Shown one piece after another: positions 24,457 to 31,101 of a stretch of DNA of 64,000 nt; within the stretch, counting starts at the first letter, position 1, and every line of letters starts with the position of its first letter. The position numbers and the translations under genes are program-made. Below the pieces are notes generated by a model, which saw only the letters and a list, made by a program, of their open reading frames with translations, did not search any database and was not told the origin of the DNA. Origin of the DNA: Bog-473 sp963763575 (lineage in GTDB: Bacteria > Actinomycetota > Acidimicrobiia > Acidimicrobiales > RAAP-2); NCBI GenBank assembly GCA_963763575.1, contig CAVXPD010000019.1, positions 124,001-188,000 of the forward strand, given 5' to 3'.

Positions 24457-25551
24457 GTGACGAAGACTGCGCACGCCGGCCGCTCGGCCGGGTCCTCGGA
24501 TTGGTGGGAACGCCTGGAGCGGCTGCAGGCCCTCGCGCCCACCCCGCTCGTCGTCTCCCCGATGGCGGGCGGCGCGACGACGGTCGAGCTGGTCGTGGCG
24601 GCGTCGGCCGCCGGGGCGTTCGCCAACCTCGCAGGCGGCTACGTGCGGGCGGAGCGTCTGACCGAGGAGATGGCGGCCGTGCGGGCGGCCGGGATCGAGC
24701 GTTTCGGCGTGAACCTCTTCGTCCCCGGGAGCCCGACCTCGGACCCCTCGGGCCTGGCCGCCTACGTGGCGTCGCTCCGCGCCGAGGCCGCGGCGCTCGG
24801 CGTCGAGCTTGGGGAGCCGGCGTGGGACGACGACGACTACCGGCGCAAGATCGAGGCCGTGCAGGCACAGCCGCCGGCGGCGGTCAGCTTCACCTTCGGT
24901 GTCCCCGACGACGTCGTCGTGGAGGCGCTGCAGGACGCGGGGTCACTGGTCGTGCTGACCGTGACCACGCCGGAGGAGGCGACGGCGGCGTTGCGTGCCG
25001 GCCCGGACGCGCTGTGCCTCCAGGGCGCCGAGGCGGGCGCGCACCGCGGCAGCCTGGCCAACGACGACCGCCCGGACGCCGACCGGCCGGTGCGTGCATT
25101 GCTGGCCGCGGTGCGGCGCCGGACCAGGGTGCCGCTCATCGCGGCCGGCGGCGTGGGCGGGCCCGACGACGTGGTCGACCTGCTCGTCCGCGGCGCCGCG
25201 TTGGTCCAGGCCGGGACAGCGTTCCTGCGCTGCCCCGAGAGCGGGGTCCCGCCGGCCCACAAGGACGCGTTGGAGGACGATGCGTTCGACGTGACCGCGG
25301 TCACGCGTGCGTTCAGCGGGCGGCGGGCCCGCTCGCTGGTCAACGCGATGGTGCGCGACCACCCGGGCGCGCCGGCCGCCTATCCCGAGATCAACAACGC
25401 CACCCGGCCGCTGCGGGCCGCCGCCGGCAAGGCGGGCGACCGGCAGCACGTGAGCCTCTACGCCGGCACCGGGTTCCGGCGGGCCGAGGCCCGCCCCGCG
25501 GCGGAGGTGGTCGTGCGACTCGTGTCCGAGTGGGCAGGCCGGCAGCGATGA
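24457..25551 (+). CDS. Nitronate monooxygenase family protein
   Basis: 364 residues from GTG 24457. TIM-barrel FMN enzyme of the nitronate monooxygenase/2-nitropropane dioxygenase family: TPLVVSPMAGGATT at the N-terminus, FGVNLFVPG, the phosphate-binding LCLQGAEAGAHRGSL, VPLIAAGGVGGPDDVVDLL and ALVQAGTAFL. The His of EAGAHRG corresponds to the catalytic base region. Oxidises alkyl nitronates to carbonyls and nitrite. TAAGTC lies exactly 6 nt before the GTG, a near match to the leaderless promoter pattern. The stop overlaps the ATG of the next gene. Confidence 0.88.
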   Translation: MTKTAHAGRSAGSSDWWERLERLQALAPTPLVVSPMAGGATTVELVVAASAAGAFANLAGGYVRAERLTEEMAAVRAAGIERFGVNLFVPGSPTSDPSGLAAYVASLRAEAAALGVELGEPAWDDDDYRRKIEAVQAQPPAAVSFTFGVPDDVVVEALQDAGSLVVLTVTTPEEATAALRAGPDALCLQGAEAGAHRGSLANDDRPDADRPVRALLAAVRRRTRVPLIAAGGVGGPDDVVDLLVRGAALVQAGTAFLRCPESGVPPAHKDALEDDAFDVTAVTRAFSGRRARSLVNAMVRDHPGAPAAYPEINNATRPLRAAAGKAGDRQHVSLYAGTGFRRAEARPAAEVVVRLVSEWAGRQR

Positions 25552-26034
25552 CCAACCGACGCGAGACACGGACCATCGAGTTCAGGCTGCCCGACGTCGA
25601 GCCGGTCGCCGACACGCTGTCGATGCTGGCCGAGGCCGGGGACGGGTGGATCAACCTCATGCCCGGTGTCGAGGAGGGCGCCGTGGACGTGAACCCGCCG
25701 ACGGGTCTGTTCGCGTTCTTCGGCACGCGCCAGGCTCCCGTGACGATGGCGACCGTCATGCCCCCGAAGAGGGAACGCGCCGCGACCGACGGCATGTCGA
25801 TCGGCGTCATGCACCCGACCGGCCCGAAGGCGATCGCCCGCCTTGCGGAGGCGGGGGTCACCGTGCCCGAGGGGTGGGTCGTGCGCCAGGACCACGCGGC
25901 GACGCGGGCTCGTGCTGCGCGCGGCGGTGGGAGCCCCGCCGGCCGACGTGATCACCTGGTGCGTGCGCGCCGGCACCGAGCTGTGCCGGGCCGACATGAC
26001 GGGCGAGTGGCGTGCCGTCGTGTACCTGCCGTAG
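25548..26034 (+). pseudogene. Uncharacterised actinobacterial protein, one frameshift
   Basis: Two frames combine into a protein of about 161 residues. The first, from ATG 25548 (overlapping the upstream stop as ATGA), runs through TIEFRLPDVEPVADTLSML, GDGWINLMPGV, TGLFAFFG and GWVVRQDH. The second gives GLVLRAAVGAPPADVITWC and ends WRAVVYLP at TAG 26032-26034. They join at about 25896-25909, where deleting one base gives QDHRRRGLVL. I recall mycobacterial proteins of this shape, but no function is known. The unshifted frame runs to 26078 with a meaningless Arg-rich tail. Either a young frameshift or a sequencing error. Confidence 0.72.
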
Positions 26035-26047
26035 GTGGCCGGGACCC

Positions 26048-26122
26048 GATGGTGACGGCCTCGATGGAGACGGCCTAGATGGAGACGGCCTAGATGGAGA
26101 CGGCCTAGATGGCGACGGGCGG
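26048..26122. repeat. 15-bp tandem repeats made of abutting mini-ORFs
   Basis: Five consecutive 15-bp units; the three central ones (26063-26107) are identical (GATGGAGACGGCCTA), the outer two degenerate. In one frame each central unit reads ATG GAG ACG GCC TAG, stop directly followed by the next ATG. The GGAG in each unit lies 9 nt before the next unit's ATG. The last ATG (26109) starts the phosphotransferase gene in the same frame. Confidence 0.85.
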
Positions 26123-27152
26123 ACGCCGTGACGACCCCGCGCTGGCAGACGGACTCGGGCGCTGGGTGGCGGCCCATCCCGAGCGCGTGCCCGGGTCGAG
26201 CGGCCCGGACGACGGGGGAGGGCCGGTCGAGATCACGGGGCTCGAGCACGCCGAGGGCGGGATGGCGAACGAGACCCTCCTGGTGGACTTCGGACCACAC
26301 AGGCAGGGCATGGTGGTCCGTCTGGCGCCGTTGGAGCCCACCTTCCCCGATTACGACCTGGGCCCGCAGGCGGTGGTGCAGAACGTAGTCGCGTCAGCGG
26401 GCGTCCCGGCCCCCGCGCCCTGTTTCGTCGAGACCGATCCGCGGTGGATCGGGTCGCCGTTCCTCGCCATGCCGCGGGTGCACGGCGACATCGCCGGGCC
26501 GGCGCCCGTCTTCGATCCCTACGTCAAGGACTCGGGGCCCGCATTCCAGCGCGTGATGCACGACGGCTTGATCGACACCGTTGTGGCGATCCACGCCGTG
26601 CCGTGGGAACCGCCCGGACTCGGCGAAACCCTGCCGGGGCCGGAGCTGCGCGACGCCCTCGAGCACTGGACCGCATACGTCGAGTGGTCGTCGGCGGGTG
26701 ACCCGCTCCTTGCGTTGACCGAGGCGCTCGACTGGTGCGGCCGTCACGTGCCGCCCGAACGCGAGCCCGTGCTCCTGTGGGGCGACGTGCGGCTCGGCAA
26801 CCTGGTCTTCGACGCCGACCGCACGGTCGTGGCCGTCCTCGACTGGGACCTGGCGTCGCTCGGGCCGCGCGAGATGGACCTGGGCTGGTACTTCGGCCTC
26901 GAGTTCATGATGCAAGCGCTGTTCGGCCGGCGCGTCCCGGGGTTTCCGTCGCGGCTCGAGGCCCTCGAGCGCTACGAGCGGCGCAGCGGGTACGAGGCGC
27001 AAGATCTGGCGTGGCACGAGGTGTTCGCGCTCGCGCGTGCCCTGGCCATCAACGACCGGCACCAGCGCATCACCGGCGACCTGCGCCGGCGCGACAACCC
27101 GATGGGGAACATCGTGCTGGCGCGCCTCGAGGCGGCGTCCGAGGGGGTCTGA
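26109..27152 (+). CDS. APH-type phosphotransferase (ACAD10/aminoglycoside kinase-like)
   Basis: 347 residues from ATG 26109. Kinase-like fold of the APH family: N-lobe GLEHAEGGMANETLLVDF, catalytic loop LLWGDVRLGNLVFD (the family's HGDxxxxN with Trp for His, seen in this subfamily), and the metal-binding AVLDWDLASLGPREMDL. This subgroup is common beside acyl-CoA dehydrogenases in actinobacterial catabolic clusters and may phosphorylate hydroxyacyl substrates; antibiotic resistance is less likely. The start follows a series of 15-bp mini-ORF repeats that may set its translation rate. A GC hairpin lies after the stop. Confidence 0.86.
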   Translation: MATGGRRDDPALADGLGRWVAAHPERVPGSSGPDDGGGPVEITGLEHAEGGMANETLLVDFGPHRQGMVVRLAPLEPTFPDYDLGPQAVVQNVVASAGVPAPAPCFVETDPRWIGSPFLAMPRVHGDIAGPAPVFDPYVKDSGPAFQRVMHDGLIDTVVAIHAVPWEPPGLGETLPGPELRDALEHWTAYVEWSSAGDPLLALTEALDWCGRHVPPEREPVLLWGDVRLGNLVFDADRTVVAVLDWDLASLGPREMDLGWYFGLEFMMQALFGRRVPGFPSRLEALERYERRSGYEAQDLAWHEVFALARALAINDRHQRITGDLRRRDNPMGNIVLARLEAASEGV

Positions 27153-27166
27153 GTAGCGGGAGCGCC

Positions 27167-27187
27167 GGGCGCACACTCCTGGCGCCC
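27167..27187. terminator. Hairpin between convergent genes, candidate terminator
   Basis: GGGCGC at 27167-27172 pairs with GCGCCC at 27182-27187 across a 9-nt loop, between the phosphotransferase stop (27152) and the opposing stop at 27188. No T run. Confidence 0.42.
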
Positions 27188-28396
27188 TCAGCTCTCGAGG
27201 AGCGAGAACCCCATCACACCCGCCTTGGCCACCTCGTAGCAGAGTGGATCGTAGGGCTCGACGAGTCCATAGCTGAGCTCGCCGTCGCAGGTGACGCGGC
27301 AGTGGTGCTGGTCCAGCCCGGCAAGGCTCTGGCGGACTTCGGGGTCGTTGACGTCGAACGTCTCGGCGTGGACGACGACCTCGTCGCCCTGCGCGACCGG
27401 CATCCCGTGCCACAGGTCGCCGTCGGGTGTGCCGCCGTTGGGTCCGCCGTACATTCCGCAGCGCAAGAACGCGATCTGGTTGCCCAGGCGTTCGAAGGCC
27501 ATCGTCTTGACGTGGCCGTCGGCGAAGTGGAGGTCGACTTCGCCACTCTTCAGCAGATGGGTGTCCGGTTCGAAGCGCATGCGGTGCAGGCGCTTGGTGA
27601 GCGTCCCACTCCGCTTGCGCGCGTCGCCGATGTTGTAGAGCACGTGGTCGCCCCAGATGCCGAAGTCCTCGAACTCGACCCACTCGCCGCTGTGGGGGTG
27701 TTGCATGCCCAGGGAGCGCCCAGGGCCGCCGACGCCGTCTCGCGTCCCCCAGTGGTGGTCGCGGGTGCCGAGGTGGGTGGTCGTATCGAGCAGGAAGCGC
27801 CTTCCATGGGCCTCGACCCATCCCTCCTGGCGGCCGAAGCCGTCGTAGCCGGCGACGGGGCTGACGGCCCGGCCGCCGACGATCATTCCGGCGCCCAGTT
27901 GGCGGAAGACGGGCCGCTTCGTATCGAGCCAGGTGATGTCGTAGGAGACGCCGTGTCCGCTGCTGCTCGTGGCGCCGGGTGCGTGTCCTGGGTCGAGTCG
28001 CAGGCGCCAGCGTCGGAACGACTCCTCCACTTCGAAGCTGAAGGGGCCGAGGGTCATGTCCATGCGGTCGTTGCGCAGCTTCTGGTGGGCCCGCACCGTC
28101 GTGTGCGTGCCGTGCACGTTGACGATGGCGAAGGCCTCAGCCGTGCCGAGGTTGGGGTAGAAGGCGAGCCCGATGACGACCAGCATCTCGCCGACTCTGT
28201 CCTGACAGGTGAACCACACCCGCTCGTAGGCCTGGGCGTCGGGCGTCCACATGACGCGCACGGGGTAGGGCGCGTTGTGGACGAGGAACTCGTCGAGCCC
28301 CGAGAGCGGCGCGTGCTCCGGGGATGCGGGGTAGGGGGACGAGCCGGGTCGGTGGGTGCCCCGCTGGTCCTTGGCGTGTTCGAGATGGTCGCTCAT
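27188..28396 (-). CDS. Uncharacterised actinobacterial protein
   Basis: 402 residues from ATG 28396. I do not recognise a named family with confidence. The protein has no membrane segment and no signal peptide. It looks beta-rich, with many Trp, His, Tyr and Gly residues in short motifs such as THLGTRDHHWGTRDG, EFEDFGIWGDHVLYN and FEPDTHLLKSGEVDLHFADG, reminiscent of two-domain lipocalin-like (AttH/hydroxyneurosporene-synthase-like) proteins found in mycobacterial steroid and lipid clusters. That comparison is tentative. Divergent from a P450 gene, 90 bp apart, and so possibly part of the same pathway. Confidence 0.78.
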   Translation of the reverse strand: MSDHLEHAKDQRGTHRPGSSPYPASPEHAPLSGLDEFLVHNAPYPVRVMWTPDAQAYERVWFTCQDRVGEMLVVIGLAFYPNLGTAEAFAIVNVHGTHTTVRAHQKLRNDRMDMTLGPFSFEVEESFRRWRLRLDPGHAPGATSSSGHGVSYDITWLDTKRPVFRQLGAGMIVGGRAVSPVAGYDGFGRQEGWVEAHGRRFLLDTTTHLGTRDHHWGTRDGVGGPGRSLGMQHPHSGEWVEFEDFGIWGDHVLYNIGDARKRSGTLTKRLHRMRFEPDTHLLKSGEVDLHFADGHVKTMAFERLGNQIAFLRCGMYGGPNGGTPDGDLWHGMPVAQGDEVVVHAETFDVNDPEVRQSLAGLDQHHCRVTCDGELSYGLVEPYDPLCYEVAKAGVMGFSLLES

Positions 28397-28474
28397 ATGC
28401 GTGGTGCGCGTGGTGCGGCGGTGGCGATCGTGTCGTGATGTGCCCCGGCAATGTGACCGCCCGGTGCTGCACAG

Positions 28475-28480
28475 TACGCT
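28475..28480 (+). promoter_or_regulatory. Putative -10 of a leaderless promoter (P450 gene)
   Basis: TACGCT is followed by exactly 6 nt and the ATG at 28487. The same hexamer and spacing precede the lipoprotein gene at 17436 on the other strand. Confidence 0.5.
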
Positions 28481-28486
28481 CGGGCG

Positions 28487-29704
28487 ATGGCCGGCGACCA
28501 GCGCATCGACCCACGGGATGCCGCCTTCTTCACCCGGGAGGACTACTACGAGGTCCTGGCACGGCTGCGCGCCGAGGACCCGGTGCACGAGACCGAGCCC
28601 GGGTTCTGGGTGCTCACCCGCTACGAGGACATCCGTGACCTGAGCCGGGACCCGCAGCACTTCTGCTCCGGGCGCGGCGCGCTCGTGAACGACCCCATCC
28701 GCACGACGGCGAAGGGGCCCTCGATGTCCGGGCGCTCGATCCTCCATATGGACCCCCCGGAGCACGCGGCGTTCCGAGGGCTGGTGAACCGCCGCTTCAC
28801 GCCTCGAGCGCTGACCGGCCTCAGCGAGTCGATCCACAAGACGGCCTCGAGACTGTTCGACGCGGTGGAATCGCGGGAGGAGATCGACTTCGTGGCCGAA
28901 CTCTCCGCGCCGTTCCCGCTCATGGTGATCGCCGAGCTGCTCGGCATCGAGGAGGCGGACCGGGAGGACTTCCGTCGCTGGTCGGACGCGGCGATCGAAT
29001 CGCCGGACCTGCCTCCCGACGAGACCATGGCGGCCCTGGGGGAGCTGTCCTCGTTCATCGTCGAGCACATCCGGGCAAAGCGGAGGCGGCCGGGCGACGA
29101 CCTGGTGTCACTGCTCGTCGGCAGCGAGGTGGACGGTCATCCCCTCAGCCCCGAAGAGCTCTTCATGTTCTTGCTCACCTTGCTCGTGGCGGGGAACGAG
29201 ACCACCCGGACACTCCTGTCGGGTAGCGCGTTGGCGTTGTCCGAACAGCCGGCCCAGCGGGCGGTGCTGGCGGCCGACGCCACGCTGGTGCCTGCGGCGG
29301 TAGAGGAGTGCCTGCGCTGGGTCACGCCCGTCCACGCCTTCTGCCGCACCGCGACCGAGGACGCCGTGGTGTCGGGCACCCGCGTGCGAGAGGGCGACTA
29401 CGTGTGCATGCTCTACGCGTCGGCCAACCGCGACGAGCGTATCTTCGGCGACGACGCCGACCGCTTCGACGTGCGGCGCGCGACGGTCCCCGTCCATGTC
29501 GCGTTCGGGTTCGGCGAGCACGTCTGCCTGGGGGCCAGTCTGGCCAGGCTCGAGACCCGAGTGTTCTTGGAGGAGCTGCTGGCGCGCTACGCCGGATATG
29601 CCGTGACCGGCTCGGCGGAGCGGGTGCTCTCGACGACGGTGGCCGGGATCCGGTCGCTGCCGGTGGTGCTGGCCCCTGCGTCGGTTGGGGACGTCGGGTC
29701 CTGA
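28487..29704 (+). CDS. Cytochrome P450
   Basis: 405 residues from ATG 28487. Hallmarks: HMDPPEHAAFRGLVNRRFTPR in the C-helix region, I-helix VAGNETTRTLL, K-helix ExxR in EECLRW, and heme loop FGFGEHVCLGASLAR. Soluble actinobacterial P450, comparable in length to the CYP12x/CYP14x enzymes of steroid and lipid catabolism; the exact family needs alignment. No ferredoxin gene is adjacent. The gene appears to be leaderless. Its last 118 bp overlap the 3' end of the convergent ArsR-type regulator. Confidence 0.94.
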   Translation: MAGDQRIDPRDAAFFTREDYYEVLARLRAEDPVHETEPGFWVLTRYEDIRDLSRDPQHFCSGRGALVNDPIRTTAKGPSMSGRSILHMDPPEHAAFRGLVNRRFTPRALTGLSESIHKTASRLFDAVESREEIDFVAELSAPFPLMVIAELLGIEEADREDFRRWSDAAIESPDLPPDETMAALGELSSFIVEHIRAKRRRPGDDLVSLLVGSEVDGHPLSPEELFMFLLTLLVAGNETTRTLLSGSALALSEQPAQRAVLAADATLVPAAVEECLRWVTPVHAFCRTATEDAVVSGTRVREGDYVCMLYASANRDERIFGDDADRFDVRRATVPVHVAFGFGEHVCLGASLARLETRVFLEELLARYAGYAVTGSAERVLSTTVAGIRSLPVVLAPASVGDVGS

Positions 29705-30687
29705 AGCACCGCCTGGCGCAGTTCGCCGAGGAGTGACTCGACTGCACCAGGGTCGGCGCTCAGCCTGAGCCGGCCGCCCTGTCGTTCCGCCCTCACCAGC
29801 CCGTTCTCGCGCAACACCTTGACGTGCATGCTGACCGTCGGCTGCGCGAGGCGGAAGAGCACGGCCAGCTCGCCGACACTGCTCGGCGCCGTGGCCAGGG
29901 AATGCAGGATGGCCAGCCTGGTCGGATCGGCCACCGCCTTGAGCCGCCGCGCCACCGACTCGGTCCGCGCCCGGGCCGCAGCATCGCCCGGGCCGACGCC
30001 GGTTCCGATGACGACCAGCTCCTGGAAGTCGAGGTACATGCTCGACCCGAAGAAGAGGCAGGGGACGAAGAGGAGCGGCTTGCCCGACTGGACGTTCGCC
30101 TCGATCTCGGGCAACCGCTCCAGGAAAATGTCACACCCCGGAGTTATGACTTGATCCAGTGACATCCCGTGCTCGTACTGCGCCACGACGTGCCGACCCG
30201 CCTCCTCGATGAGCGGAAGCGCCTGTTGCCACATCTCGTCCACCGGCTCCCAGACCTCCTTCATGAGGTCGAGGTACGAGCGGACCAGTTCGGGCGACTC
30301 CTTCAACCGCCGGAACCGGTCTTCGTACACGGCGATCTCCTCGGGGTATTCGGAGGGCACGTCGAGCTTGACGGGTACGGTCGGGACCCCTCGCTCAAGG
30401 GCCCGCCACAGCGCGTCGGCGTCCGTCTCGTACAGGGCGTCGGCGTAGTGACTGAGGATGTGCATCTCCGTGAAGGACGTCTCGTCGGCCCCCTCGCCCC
30501 AGAAGGTGCGGACCCGTTCGGCCAGGTGCTCGCGCCCACTGAAGATCTCGGCCAGTTGCGGGTAGCGGGCCTGCATGGACGGGCTCGCCGCGGCCAGCAG
30601 GAGCCACGAGAGATCGGTCGCCAGGGATGCGGCCGAGGACACCTGTCGGGTGGTCCTGGGGGCTTGCTCGTCCATGAACATAGGCAT
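29587..30687 (-). CDS. Long ArsR-family regulator with N-terminal sensor-like domain
   Basis: 366 residues from ATG 30687 (in-frame ATGs at 30681 and 30675). Residues about 240-330 are a winged helix-turn-helix of the ArsR type: RRLKAVADPTRLAILHSLATAPSSVGELA, RLAQPTVSMHVKVLRENGLV, RQGGRLRL. The first 235 residues form a separate helical domain of the kind found in long actinobacterial ArsR proteins (perhaps DUF5937-like; tentative), likely the ligand sensor. The C-terminal 35 residues are low-complexity and lie antisense to the P450 gene. A strong promoter lies directly upstream, overlapping an opposite one for the sulfatase operon, so it probably controls both. Confidence 0.85.
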   Translation of the reverse strand: MPMFMDEQAPRTTRQVSSAASLATDLSWLLLAAASPSMQARYPQLAEIFSGREHLAERVRTFWGEGADETSFTEMHILSHYADALYETDADALWRALERGVPTVPVKLDVPSEYPEEIAVYEDRFRRLKESPELVRSYLDLMKEVWEPVDEMWQQALPLIEEAGRHVVAQYEHGMSLDQVITPGCDIFLERLPEIEANVQSGKPLLFVPCLFFGSSMYLDFQELVVIGTGVGPGDAAARARTESVARRLKAVADPTRLAILHSLATAPSSVGELAVLFRLAQPTVSMHVKVLRENGLVRAERQGGRLRLSADPGAVESLLGELRQAVLQDPTSPTDAGASTTGSDRIPATVVESTRSAEPVTAYPA

Positions 30688-30693
30688 GCAACT

Positions 30694-30722
30694 ATATTAA
30701 GATATTCTTGATTTGTTGTCAA
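30694..30722 (-). promoter_or_regulatory. Near-consensus sigma-A promoter of the ArsR gene
   Basis: On the minus strand: TTGACA (30722-30717), 17-bp spacer, TAATAT (30699-30694), then 6 nt to the ATG at 30687. This is a consensus promoter driving a leaderless mRNA. It lies in an AT-rich island of about 60 bp, unlike its surroundings. Confidence 0.75.
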
Positions 30723-30736
30723 ACTTCCTGTATAGT
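30708..30736 (+). promoter_or_regulatory. Divergent sigma-A promoter of the sulfatase operon
   Basis: TTGATT (30708-30713), 17-bp spacer, TATAGT (30731-30736). It overlaps the ArsR promoter back to back, so one bound repressor could block both. A small inverted repeat TTGA-N7-TCAA (30708-30722) sits at the centre. Confidence 0.65.
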
Positions 30737-30801
30737 GAACAGAGTTGAAGGGGAACACAGGCCGCAGACCGGGAGCGGACGAGGTCAAGCGAGGTGAACC
30801 C

Positions 30802-31041
30802 ATGCAAACCCGAGCCGTCCATTTCCTGACCGACGAGCACCGCCGCGAGCTGGTCGGCGAAGCCCGGTCCCGCGGGGAGTCCGCGGACCGGACCAAGCAC
30901 GAGAGCGCGACGCAGCGCTCGGCCGCCGGCATCCCGGTTACCGGTGGCCGAGCGGTGCGCCGGGCCCTGGCGCCGCGCGTCGGCTCCTGGTTGATCGAGG
31001 CCGGCACCCGGCTCGGGGGGGCGACGATCCGGACTTCTTGA
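30802..31041 (+). CDS. Small uncharacterised protein
   Basis: 79 residues from ATG 30802, with GAGGTG 5 nt upstream. The sequence begins MQTRAVHFLTDEHRREL and is basic and Ala/Arg-rich, with a C-terminal amphipathic stretch RALAPRVGSWLIEAGTRLGG that could lie on a membrane. No family is recognised. It is the first gene after the divergent promoter at 30736 and precedes the sulfatase by 60 bp, so it probably belongs to that operon. The frame extends to a TTG at 30745, too close to the transcription start to be likely. Confidence 0.6.
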   Translation: MQTRAVHFLTDEHRRELVGEARSRGESADRTKHESATQRSAAGIPVTGGRAVRRALAPRVGSWLIEAGTRLGGATIRTS

Positions 31042-31101
31042 GCCCGCGGGCGGCCGACCGCTGCGCCGTCCGGACGGCCGCCCCGGCTCGATGCAGGTGA
31101 G

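Noticed and set aside
26048..26122. Transposon target duplication or IS end
   Set aside because: Simple 15-bp tandem units without inverted repeats or a transposase nearby.
31042..31101. tRNA or small RNA between the small ORF and the sulfatase
   Set aside because: No cloverleaf, T-loop-like sequence or strong hairpin could be seen in these 60 bp.
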